Below, piece by piece: positions 12,298 through 21,932 of a stretch of 64,000 nt of DNA. How positions within the stretch are numbered: the stretch's first letter is position 1; each line of letters begins with the position of its first letter. A model generated the notes under the pieces. The model did no database searches. It was given only the letters and a program-made list of their open reading frames with translations, and was not told where the DNA came from. The position numbers were made by a program, and so were the translations under genes. Location of the stretch: positions 1,364,001 through 1,428,000 of the forward strand of contig JAGVRJ010000001.1 of NCBI GenBank assembly GCA_019059635.1. Reading direction: 5' to 3'. This stretch comes from Proales similis. Lineage: Eukaryota > Rotifera > Eurotatoria > Ploima > Proalidae.

Positions 12298-13431
12298 TTA
12301 GTTAAGCTTGATAACCGATGACAGAAAATGGTCAGTGAACGCCTCTAAAAGCCCAGGGAACCAATGAGTTCCGTTGCTCTGTTTGCTTATTTCAAGCGCG
12401 TGCGCGTACTCGGTCGGAAGTGCCATGTTGAACAGAGAGCGAGACTGGTACCACCAGCGGACTGGAGCCATGGCCGTGTGAGCCAGCTGTTGACTGCTGA
12501 CCACTGCGTAAGAAGAGACGAGAATGTTGTCGATCAGCATTGTGCCTTCTAGTGTGAGCGGAGCTGCGTAGCCGTTGACCGTTTCGATCAAAGTGGACAC
12601 GATCACTTCCTCGCTTTGTCGCCTGCTCTCCGAGTCGAACGTAAGAATTCGATCGCCGCGAACAAGGTCTTTGGCGAAAGCGAATTTGCCCGCAGGCAGG
12701 GCCATCAGATGAGAGCCGGACACTCTCACGCTCTTTCCAGTCTCGGTGAGAATGTTGAAGAACGCGGCTTTTTTGGCGAATAAGAAAGGCGAAATGCGTT
12801 GAGACTTGGCTGCGACTTACTCGCCTTGCGGCTCAGGTCCATCATCATGATCACGTCCGTGTCAATCAGGTCGCCGTGCTGGTTCAAAGTTTTCACCCGG
12901 TCGCCGATCTCAAGCTCCTTGATCGACTTGGTTCTGCCATCTGACATCAGGGCTTGAGCGTCCGCGTCCACGCATCGTCGTGGCACATTTGCTGTTGTTA
13001 TTTTTGTTGAATTAAAGACGGCACAAAGACAGCAAGATGTGAAAAGGCTCTTACGATTGAACGGACAGTCCGGCGACGCAGTTATTCCGTTGCAGCAGTA
13101 GAGCGCGATGTTCTGAAGCTCAGTGAGAGTTCCTTCGCCGAACTAGAGTGGCCAGTCTGTGCATATTAAATTTGCTGGCAGCCAAGAGAGCGAGTATTAC
13201 GTAGAATCCGACGCATCCGCGAGTGTAGGTCTTGATGCACTCCATGTAGCGGTCGGCCAGAGCGCACAGAGAAGTGAAATCGTTCGATCCGCGGGCAAGT
13301 CCGAGTATGGCCGAAACGTCCACTTGAATGCAACGCGCCAAATTGGTCGGGTCCTCTTCGACCGGACAGGCCGCATTCAAAAGGGCCACGCAGCAAATCA
13401 GAGTTGTGCAACAAAGCAACGTTTTAATCAT
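12298..13431 (-). CDS. Secreted protein with novel 8-Cys domain fused to a Hedgehog-type Hint/Hog domain
   Basis: Probably an autoprocessing secreted protein. Exons 13431-13201, 13142-13055, 12991-12821 and 12767-12298 give 319 residues. Residues 1-20 are a signal peptide. Residues 21-112 hold eight cysteines (22, 34, 56, 65, 73, 93, 94, 103) and show no Hedge signalling domain; I do not recognise this part. Cys113 begins a Hint domain with the Hog pattern: DADAQALMSDG, IKELEIGDRV, FFNILTETGK, then SGSHLMALPAG at 180-190, where Ser stands for the usual Thr of the TxxH motif and His183 is kept. Later motifs YAAPLTLEGTMLIDNILVSS, AHTAMAPVRWW and GTHWFPGLLEAF match the end of Hedgehog C-terminal domains, including the sterol-recognition part. 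The cysteine nucleophile and His suggest processing activity, inferred only. A TATA box lies 50 bases upstream. Confidence 0.85.
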
Positions 13432-13869
13432 CTTCGCACTTTAATTCAAGTTCTATGCTCGAGCCGCTGGGTGTCTCTGCCTTTTTATATGGGCGCACAA
13501 GGAGAGCGCAAAGAAGGACGGCTATTTCCATATTCATCGTCTTGTTCACTTTCTCGCTTTTTATTATTAGCGAATCGATCGAACAAATATTTGACCAGAG
13601 ACGAATAGCGCGTCAATTTTGAAAGCGACCCAATGCGATTGAGGCTTAAACGCTTCAAATTTAAAAGTTTTTTTTTTTCAATTTAAATGCAAATTAAACG
13701 CAAACCATCGCTTCTGAAAATGAACAAGCAGCGCGATTTTCAAGGCATGGGAGCCGATCTTTCTCGAGCTTAAACAGCCAGAGCCATCGTTCGAATGGTT
13801 TATTTCGCGAGTGGTGAATGTAGAAAATAAATAAATTTTCGCCGAGAAAAAATGAAACAAACAACGGAA
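13432..13869. other. Intergenic between the Hog-domain gene and the LRR gene
   Basis: It contains the TATA promoter at 13481-13489 and the 3' flank of the leucine-rich repeat gene. No coding signal is visible beyond short overlapping frames. Confidence 0.55.
13481..13489 (-). promoter_or_regulatory. TATA box of the Hog-domain gene
   Basis: TATAAAAAG on the minus strand, 50 bases upstream of the start codon at 13431. This suits transcription starting near 13455 and suggests a tightly regulated, tissue-specific gene rather than a housekeeping one. Confidence 0.6.
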
Positions 13870-14838
13870 TCAGCGTGATTTGTTGAAATAATCGCGAATG
13901 GCCTCGATGCCTCGCATACAGACCTCGTAGGGCGGCTCGGCTAGAGGATTCGAGCCCAGCTCGGATGACAGGGTCTGCGCCTTCCAGTCGAGGTCGGGCA
14001 ATAGGCAAATATCGCGCGGCAGCGCCTTCAATCTGTTCGAGCCTAGCCAAAGGGTGTGAAGCTTCTTGAGTTTTCCGATTGCACGAGGCAAGCTCTCAAT
14101 CTGATTGGCGTTGAGTAGAAGCGTTTCGATTTGCGTCAAGTTTGCCAACTGCTCCGAGACAGCTTGAATTTCGTTCGAGGATGCGTCCAAATAGACGAGA
14201 GCGTTTAACTTGAACAACACCGGCGGCAGCTGCTCGAACCTGTTGTTGCTTATGTGCAGCGATTTGAGCTTCTTCAAGTTGCCCATCGAAGCAGGAAGGT
14301 CGCTCAGTCGATTATAAGAAATGGTCAACGTCTTCAAGTTGACCAGAGTCGAGCCGATCGTCTCAGGCAACACTTGAATGTGATGCCCGTCCAAATGAAG
14401 CCTTTCCAAATGACTCAGGCCGAACAGATCGACGGGAAGCTTTTCGATGTAAATCTTGGCGCCATTCTTAAAGTCTGTTGTCAAATCGAGCGCTTTAAAG
14501 TTCAGCTTTGTCTTGAGCTCTTCGTGATAGCGCAGGGGCTTGAGCTCGCCGCGAGCCGGTGGCTCTTTCGACGGCTGAACTGATGCTGAGCGCTTCACGA
14601 ATCGTCTCAAATTTTTTAAATCATTTCTCAAATTGCCAGGTGTGGCGCAGTGTCCGCACAGGCGAAGTTTCTTGTCCCCATAGACGCCGTCTTGCTGCAT
14701 GTGGTAATGGTGCTTTGAATAGCGGCTCATCGAGTGCGCATCTGACGGCCGCACTTGTTTGTTCTCGATTACAAACGCTTGTTTGGTCGCTGCTTGGTCC
14801 TCAAAGTTAACCGAACGTGTCTCCCTACGCGTGTTCAT
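13870..14838 (-). CDS. Intracellular leucine-rich repeat protein
   Basis: A single-exon gene of 322 residues with no signal peptide. Residues 1-115 are polar, with one Cys pair in LCGHCATPGNL. From about residue 125 to 290 there are seven or so 23-residue leucine-rich repeats of the Shoc2/Ras-suppressor type (LxxLxxLxLxxNxLxxLPxxI), for example LKTLTISYNRLSDLPASMGN and KLHTLWLGSNRLKALPRDI. The C-terminal cap NPLAEPPYEVCMRGIEAIRDYF-like segment (about 298-318) is typical of cytosolic LRR scaffold proteins. Such repeats bind protein partners; I cannot assign an orthologue. It lies 263 bases downstream of the SV2-like transporter on the same strand, with its own start. Confidence 0.8.
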   Translation of the reverse strand: MNTRRETRSVNFEDQAATKQAFVIENKQVRPSDAHSMSRYSKHHYHMQQDGVYGDKKLRLCGHCATPGNLRNDLKNLRRFVKRSASVQPSKEPPARGELKPLRYHEELKTKLNFKALDLTTDFKNGAKIYIEKLPVDLFGLSHLERLHLDGHHIQVLPETIGSTLVNLKTLTISYNRLSDLPASMGNLKKLKSLHISNNRFEQLPPVLFKLNALVYLDASSNEIQAVSEQLANLTQIETLLLNANQIESLPRAIGKLKKLHTLWLGSNRLKALPRDICLLPDLDWKAQTLSSELGSNPLAEPPYEVCMRGIEAIRDYFNKSR

Positions 14839-15101
14839 TGTTTGCTGCCAATCGACTCAAGTCGTCTTATGGGAATATTTTCTTGTTCTTTATTACATTT
14901 AAAATTGCGCCTGTTCTTCAAAGTAGCAAATCTTAATGTGCTTCGCGAGCAAATATTTATTCGAAACAGTTTGTGGAAATGTTTCTCTCTTCCACTGGCG
15001 GATTTGAAAGGTTATGAGCAAGAGAGAAAAAAGGCTTTTATTTACACACGCTCGCTGGTCGGAGTTGGAGCGTGGCATGCACGAGACGCACTTGTCATAA
15101 T

Positions 15102-17348
15102 TCAGCCAATGTTGAGCCTGCTCGACTCTGGCAGCCGAAGCGACAAAAGACCGCTGAGAACGAGCAGCGAACTGATTGTTACCAGAGGAATGTAACAGCT
15201 CGTGTCTACAGCCAAGCCGAATAGAATGTTGCCGAGAATGGCGCCGAGTCTAGCAGCCACGTACTGGAATCCGAGTGCGGAAGACCTTTTCAAGAGGCAA
15301 AGTCAGCTCGTTCGCGGCAACCGAGTCTATAGTAAACAGCTCACCTCAGCCGGGTCGGGTAGACTTCAGTTGTTGTGCAGCCGAACGAGTTGAAAGTAAT
15401 CACATTTATGCCGCCGAATATGGTGGTCAGAAGGACTCCTTGCGGCTCAGACTGGATGAACGGAATGCCGAGCACACACACGCCAGAGGCGATCAAGCTC
15501 AACGCTGCCGATTGCGAGCTGATTGAACGAGAATGACTGGAACGTCGAGAGGAAAGATGGCGGCTTACAGGTCAGAATATTGCGGCCCATTCTATCGATG
15601 AACAAGATTGTGATTATGTTGCCGGGCAAGTTGCTCAGGCTGCTGATGAAGCTCGACACGAATATGTCGTTTTGGAGCTTGCACGACGATTGCTCGCTGG
15701 CGGCTGTTGTGCTCAGGCTCGTGTTGGTGATTATCGCACTCTGCGCGTGGCAAGGAGAGCCGCCGTTCTGGCTCATTCGCTTGTAGAGCTCGGGCAGCCA
15801 CATCCACAGGCCGTAGTAGCCGAACGAAAGCGAAAACATGACTGTGATGATGATCAACGTCTTGAGCCAATGCTCCCTATTGAACAGCGCTCTTGTTTTG
15901 CCCATTGCCTTTTATTTACTAATGATTGGCTGCCCGGTAACGATGGTAAAGGGGCCGGGCAGAAATTACCGTCTTGACTTCAATGCACAGCTCGTTTACT
16001 CTGCGGCTGACTGCACTCGCTGGTCCAGTCGTAAACGAAGCTGCGCCGTCCTCGCTTGAACTTCGCTTGCGAACTGGTTTCAGTTTTTCCATATTTGCCT
16101 GCAAATCCTGCGAATCGAAAGAACCGTCTGACAGCTAACAAGCCGAAACATGAAGTCACAATGCTTACTTGTTTCATTGGCAGATTGGCCGACTTGTGGT
16201 TTGTGTCAAACATGAACTGCAGAACCGTCTTCGATCTGTTTAAATCGCCGTTCTGTTCCATTCAATGATCAAGCACTGTCCAGAGCATTTTGCAAGGGTC
16301 CAGCTTACATAGAGGCTGAATTTCGGACTCTCTGGCAACCAGAGAACTAACAAAGCGGTCAGCAGACTGGGCAGGGCACACATGACCATGAATATGCGCC
16401 AGCCGTTTATACGGATCCAGCTGAAGAGAACGAGCTCGACGTCGAGATCAATCAGCATAAAGGCAAAGACTAGAGCATAATCAGAAAACGTTTGAGCGAA
16501 GCTTGAATGTCAAGTGCTTAATTACAGACGACCAGAAGGTTGCCAAAGAGCCAGCTGGACGCAAGGCCGCACATCATTCGACCACGAACATTCTTGGGAA
16601 GGAACTCACTGAAAAAAGACCAAACCACGGGCATGCTGCCTCCCACTCTAGACAAACAGGTTCGCATTAGTTGTCTGTTTGAATGCAAGCAACGCTGCTT
16701 ACCCGATCCCGCTCAGGAAGCGGAAAATGAGCAGCGCGGTGAAACTCTGCGAAAGGCCGGCCAGTGCGCCGAAGAGGCCGTTGAATATCAAAGACAAGAT
16801 GAGAGTCGGCTTTCTTCCTTTTAAATCGGAGAGCGAGCCCCAGACGTAGCCGCCGACCATCATGCCTTTGGTAATGAAGAGTGTAAGAGAAGAGAAGGCG
16901 ACCGAGCTGAGCTAAGAAAGTGGGGTAGTGAAGTGGGGCACTTACCGAGAAAGGTGATGGCGCTGAGAAAGCCTTTGTCGCTCGAATTCATCTCAAGGTC
17001 ACACTGGGCCGAGGGAAGCACAAAAGACACGCAGAGGATCTCGATCGAGTCGCTCGCATTGGCCAGCCCGCAGAGCAGCAGCAGAATCCAATGGAACCGA
17101 CCCAAGCCGATCAGGGCCAGAATGTCCTCGTAGACCGCGTCGTTCGGCTCATTGTGTCTGCTGAGCTTTGACCGTTTCAATTGAGCGTTTGATTCTTTTC
17201 TCACTCGAACAACTCGGCCAGACTCGATCTCGGTCTCAATCTCATCCGGAACGTCTGTTGGTTAGCGTTTAGAAATTGACAACTCTCCTCTGCCTGACCG
17301 TGTTAAGTTTGGCTTACTCTCAAGTAAGAATTCCGTCTCCTGGTTCAT
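15102..17348 (-). CDS. SV2/SVOP-like major facilitator transporter
   Basis: A 12-TM membrane transporter resembling arthropod synaptic vesicle glycoprotein 2-like proteins; its substrate is unknown. Ten exons begin with a 31-base exon (17348-17318) that carries the start codon, then 17254-16946, 16865-16703 and seven more ending at 15102. Visible landmarks are the cytosolic acidic N-terminus, TM1 with GLANASDSIEILCVSFVLP, the MFS motif GGYVWGSLSDLKGRK after TM2, SGIGVGGSMPVVWSFFSEF, LPESPKF after TM6 and YGLWMWLPELY at TM7. The extracytosolic loop after TM7 is short, about 45 residues, and has one potential N-glycosylation site (NTS) and a pair of cysteines. True SV2 proteins have a much larger luminal domain here. 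The last exon ends PESSRLNIG. Confidence 0.85.
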
Positions 17349-17750
17349 TCTTTTCTAACTTGTCGTTCTCTGACGCTCGGCTCGCATTCGTTCTCGTAAC
17401 TGTCTTGCGCGTTACTTGCTCTTATCGCTCAGCTTGGCTTGTTGGCAAACAAGAATGGATGATAAACAGGCGCGAAGAGAAAGTGGGCCAAATTTCAATT
17501 GTCGACTGGGCACCTCCGTTCTTTGAATCAAGTCAAATATTACCATCGCTAAAGAGGCGTCAACGAATTTGGCTGCTCGCTTTCAAAATCTTTCAGCTCG
17601 GTCACGTTGATATTCGCATCGTATCGGCTCGCTCTCTTCTAGAATGCTCTTCCTTTCGTCGTACAACAGCAATTACATAAAAATCTCTCAAATTTGCCGA
17701 CAACAAGTTGGAGAGCATTTCCTGGCAGAGTTAAATGATCTAAAGTCAAA
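17349..17750. promoter_or_regulatory. Divergent intergenic region between SV2-like and type II membrane protein genes
   Basis: About 400 bases separating two start codons that point away from each other, so it should hold both promoters. No TATA box or recognised motif stands out. Confidence 0.45.
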
Positions 17751-18586
17751 ATGGGTAAGCTCTACATTGCATTATTCATTCGATTTGTTGTTCATTTTCA
17801 CTAAACAAACGAAAATCGATCGAAGCTGTATCGGGCAGAAGCAAGTGCCTGTACCTCTTATTGTTCGTCGGTCTGATCACTCTGCTTCTCTTCTACTTGT
17901 CGTTTCGAGCTGCCGAGGCGACGGTGACCAACTCAAGTCTGATCGATCCGGGAATTAAAAGCTTCATTCGACTCGAGAGTGAGATCGCGGCCAACAAGCG
18001 AATAAGCGTAGAGAACGATCCGTTCCTGGATCTAGGCCATGACAGCTCAGACATTGATGCGCTCAATAACGACCATAGCGCTTCACCGCTTGTATGCATC
18101 AGCCAGAAGCGAACAAGACTGACGAGAGACACGCTGCTGCTGGAGACAAGGGCCCAACAGTGCGAGTTGAACGACATTCAATTGCCGTCAAACGAGTCGA
18201 GGGGCGCATTCAAATTTACGCTCAAATGTCGGACAAATGACTTGTTCAAGTGCACAGTGTTGACCATCTTGCAAGTTGGTCGGCATTTCGACTCTCCTGA
18301 ATGGCTTCTGATCAGCACCAGTCGGGACGGCTTGAACGAACAAGTGCGGGATAAAGTAATGAGCCAGTCGACAACGGGCGTCGATGTTGACGCCAGTCTA
18401 TGTGAATTCATGTATCTCAATACAAGGCCGGACGAGAAGCAGACTCTACTTTTGAACGAGAAAGCGCTCGAGCGAATGCTCGTCGAAGAGAGCGTGCCTG
18501 CCAAAACCGACCACATCGGCCTGAACGAGCTGCTCACTCGATCGCTGAGCCAGTTTGCGTTCTACAAATCAATCTATCTAATTTAG
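17751..18586 (+). CDS. Unknown type II membrane protein
   Basis: Two exons: 17751-17754 (only ATGG) and 17826-18586, joined across a 71-base intron, giving 254 residues. The start ATG has a good context (AAAATGG) and the splice brings it in frame with SGRSKCLYLLLFVGLITLLL. A single hydrophobic segment at about residues 9-27, preceded by basic residues and with no cleavage site, suggests a signal anchor with the C-terminus in the lumen or outside. The rest is soluble, has two potential N-glycosylation sites (NSS, NES) and scattered cysteines (in LVCISQ, QQCELN, LKCRTN, FKCTVL, SLCEFM). The fold is unknown; a Golgi-resident or secretory-pathway protein is plausible but unproven. Confidence 0.6.
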
Positions 18587-19079
18587 CGCATTCTACACGT
18601 TACAATTTACCCAATTCAATGTATACTCATTCATTTAGGAGCTTATTCACTTGCCACAAGTCTCCCCTTTTCACAGCTTCCCCCCTTTTAATCCGTCCAG
18701 ATCAGTCAAATTTATTCAATCGGAAGCTAATGAAGCAAACTTTTCAATTTTTTGTTTTATTCTCACTATCACAGTTGACGGAGGTGTTTGATTTCCTCAT
18801 TCATCCGTTTGCCACTCAAATCAAACGAGTGAATGAGTGATTGCAAATGGACGCGTTAGAAAAAATAGCAACAAAAACAGACTAAATAGGAAAAATGGAC
18901 AATTAGAATTTTTGCTCCTCGGAGGTTAATGAACGAAAACAAAAAACAAACGAGTGATTTCCTATGTGAAGTTTGGCCAATAGATTTACACTGGATTTGG
19001 CTGGATAGATTAGACAATGTCAATGTGCACAGTAGGGCTAGAGCCAGTCGAGCAGGAGCTGGATTGAGGCGCGAAATAG
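18587..19079. other. Convergent 3' region
   Basis: The 3' flanks of the type II membrane protein gene (+) and Yippee (-). AT-rich, with no gene visible. Confidence 0.55.
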
Positions 19080-19514
19080 TCAGGAGACCTTGGCGCTCGG
19101 CTTGGCCTGAGTCGGCTGCTTGATTATGTTCCAGTAGGTGTTGTTCGAGATGGGCGACTGTGGCTGAGCGTCCCATCCGTTCTCTTTCACCAAATGAATC
19201 AGTTCGATTATGTACTTGCCCTCTTTGTACTTTTGACTCGACTCGAACGCGTGCTCGTACTTCCAGCCCAGCGTGGTCTTGCAAGACTCGCAGTAAATGT
19301 CGGCGACTGCGTGCAGACCGGTGAGTAGAAACCGCTCCTCGGCAGGGCCGGTGGCCACGTTCACCACTTGGTCGAACAGATAGGCGCGTCCCTGGCTGCC
19401 CTGGAACGACTTTGAAATCAGATGGTCGTGGTCTGCCAAATGCGCTCGGCAGTGTCTGCACGAGTAGATTCTCTTGTTGTTGTTGTTCAAGTAGGCCTGA
19501 AATGTTTTGCTCAT
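19080..19514 (-). CDS. Yippee: Yippee-like zinc-binding protein (YPEL1-4 type)
   Basis: A small, highly conserved nuclear/cytoplasmic protein with a zinc-binding Yippee fold. It is a single exon of 144 residues. It opens SKTFQAYL and carries the two CxxC zinc-ligand pairs, YSCRHC and YCESCK, about 52 residues apart, with [38 protein letters not shown] and [19 protein letters not shown] between and after them. These segments match the YPEL1-4 subgroup much better than YPEL5. The last 25 or so residues after KENGWD ([14 protein letters not shown]...) extend beyond the usual length of about 120. The absence of introns is notable because vertebrate YPEL genes are split. Confidence 0.95.
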   Translation of the reverse strand: MSKTFQAYLNNNNKRIYSCRHCRAHLADHDHLISKSFQGSQGRAYLFDQVVNVATGPAEERFLLTGLHAVADIYCESCKTTLGWKYEHAFESSQKYKEGKYIIELIHLVKENGWDAQPQSPISNNTYWNIIKQPTQAKPSAKVS

Positions 19515-20339
19515 TTTGCGCCGCTTTTAACTCATCACTCTCTTCGTCTACAAGTGGCAATAATCAAGCATCAGATAAGATCAAATCGAACAGCCACACA
19601 AGAGTTTACTGTGGCGGTCAGTTTTGGTCACCACCAGACGAATGGCCTTTGCGAGCGATGCATTTAACGAGTGGCTCGAGCTACGAGTCGCACTTTAAAG
19701 TGCGTGAAAATTAGGTTAACAACCCAGGGAACGAAACCCCTGGCTGGCCTGACACACTTGCTCACTACTCTCTATTATTTATGCTTCTCTACTCTGTTTG
19801 CGATCCCACCTGCGCGGCCAAGTAGAGCAAGGAAACACGAACAGAGCAAACAAAAGAGACTCGAGCCGTGTTGCGTCATTTAAGCTCGAATTCGCATCAT
19901 TAAACTTTGAGCTCTTGCCGTAGTTGCACAGCTGACCTTGCGTGGGATGGCTTTCAACAATTGAAAGAGCTCAACTCTCTTGCTCTATACCACTCGAAGC
20001 TCAATTTCGACTACAGCTCAGCTAAATTGCGTCTTTGATCGCGACCGTTCCTTCGAAAAAATTTGCGTCGCTCCTCTCTCTCTCTCTTTCTACAGCTCTA
20101 TTCTTGAATAAATCGGCTCACTGACAAGCTGATCGACTCACTGACTGACTGAATGTGGCTGCATCCCAGATCTGCGTCTTTTCATTATTCCCTCCATGCT
20201 CCCTCTAATTTATTATAATTTGCAATATGAATAATTTGCGAGTCATTCAGATCGATCAAACAATCCCCGACAAGCTCTACCAGGCTGGATGAACGTCTGC
20301 GTACGGTCGAGTCGCGTTTTCTTTTCCTTCGCTGCTTCA
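19515..20339. other. Intergenic, about 825 bases
   Basis: Upstream region of Yippee and 3' flank of the gene ending at 20340. It includes a short CT run near 20070-20090. No gene recognised. Confidence 0.5.
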
Positions 20340-21597
20340 TCAAACGGTCTTTTTGCTTTGCCACCAGCGAGGCGACGTTTCGTCGAGCGGCTCCAACATG
20401 GTGTGACACATTGAACTCTTCTCACTTTTTGACGAGTTGTACGCCCTTCCGGCGCGCTTGAATGCCACTCTTATCTGATCGCGAACCGAAGTCGGATGAT
20501 CCCAATTTGTCTCATTTGTATCGGCGGGCAGATTGTGACGTGCAAATGACAGTTCTGGTTGAAGTAGAATGAAACAGTCCGCGCTGCCGTGAGCATAACG
20601 TGAATGTGTGGCCGGATAGAACGGGGCAAAAGCTGTGATGAAAAAAGAGATTTGATTGAATTCAAACACCTTTGCGGAACATGTTCAGACGAGATTTGCC
20701 CAACTCAAAGGCCAGAGCCAACTCACCCATCCGGCAGCGTCTATTTCCTTTTGCATGCAATTGACGCCGTTCGGATCAAGTCGAGCTAGCTCGAGCAGAA
20801 GATTGAAAAACATTTCGGCAAACTCCTAAAACGAGTTGAGCTCACATGCGTGAATAGTATAAGCGACCAGTCAGAGAACCTGGTAGCTTCGGCCGTACTG
20901 ACAACCAGAGACATGAATAACGTAGCCGTCCAACTGAAGCTCTTGGCACAAATTTGAAAACAAAAGAAACGATGGAAACACGAGCCTGTGAGAAGGAGAT
21001 GATTGATCGGTTAAATCGTTTGCACGAACGAATCGGATCTTTTCACTCACGTTTCGACATTTTCCTTGATGCTCATCTGCTCGTTCCAAAGCTCAGAGCC
21101 CCACAATTTTGAGCGTCGAGCGAATATGCACTCGCTTTTGTGCTTCAAGTCGGCGAATGCCTCAAGACTTGGACATGCCGAATAGTCCCTGAGGAAATGC
21201 TCGACCAGCTGTTGTTTGATTTTGCTTCAACAATTCGTTTAGAACGGCTGCTGAAGATCAAGTTCAGAAAGGACTGGCTCACTCGAGACTGCTGTTCGAT
21301 ACTTGGGACAACACAGCCGCTGCTGGCCGGTTTGTGTACGGATTTGGCAACGAGTCGAGCATTTTGGTCGACAAGAATGGACTTCGCCGATCAGTGAGCC
21401 AGACAAACGAAGCTTGATGGACGGTTGATTAGATCAAGCCGGTCCAAAGACTAGCAAATAGACGACTAACCGACAGTGAGCATGAGCGATACGAGGAAGT
21501 GAAAATTGCAGTCGAGACCAAAGTAGACGGTGGCCAGAATGCCGACTACTCGAGCGGCCAACAGCACGGGCAGCGGCATGCCTCGATTCATCATCAT
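20340..21597 (-). CDS. Membrane-anchored protein, tentatively YqcI/YcgG (GntA)-like
   Basis: Six exons: 21597-21471, 21412-21283, 21224-21051, 20985-20880, 20825-20727 and 20669-20340; every phase agrees, giving 321 residues. The N-terminus carries a hydrophobic region (about 8-50). The soluble part (about 85-321) has ECIFARRSKLWGS, a DGYVIHVSG strand, FAEMFFNLLLELARLD, then FEFNQISFFITAFAPFYP, HSRYAHG, CFILLQPELSF, VRDQIRVAFKRAGRAY and MCHTMLEPLD. This order (CIFARS-type start, a WxFxFN strand, a PxxHxR segment, an RDxIR helix, a final pro/acid block) reminds me of YqcI/YcgG proteins, which include the haem-dependent hydroxylase GntA. The match is from memory and weak; the His/Cys-rich motifs could bind metal or haem. 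It is divergently arranged with the beta-trefoil gene. Confidence 0.6.
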
Positions 21598-21932
21598 TTC
21601 TCGAGTCACGTTTCTTATCGAGCCATCATTCTATTAGACGTTTCCAAGATTGTAATTGCACAATGGCCTTCTAGAAGGCAAATGCTTGCGTATATTTGAT
21701 TCGTTGCCTACATTCCATCAAGGAGTGTAGACGCAAGCGCTGATTCATAAGCTTCGTGAATTATTATTTCAAACTTCATTATTTCCATTAATATACTCGG
21801 TGAGCAGCAGCAGCAGCAGCCGCGCTCGACAACGACAACAACCACACATAAGCGAATAATTTCTCAAGTTTCGCATCGTTTCAGATTTTCAGCCCTTGAT
21901 AGACTTGATTGACAATTTTAAGACAGAGGCAA
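21598..21932. promoter_or_regulatory. Divergent intergenic region with CAG repeat
   Basis: About 335 bases between the starts of the GntA-like gene (-) and the beta-trefoil gene (+). It includes a run of six CAG/AGC units at about 21804-21822. A TAAGACAG just upstream of 21933 could be a 3' splice site for a 5' UTR intron. Confidence 0.45.

Noticed and set aside
18856-19560. Longer minus-strand frame overlapping Yippee
   Set aside because: It overlaps Yippee in another frame; only the Yippee frame matches a known family.
21140-21397. Plus-strand frame at 21140-21397
   Set aside because: The minus strand in the same place provides exons 2 and 3 of the GntA-like gene with consistent phases, so this is a shadow.
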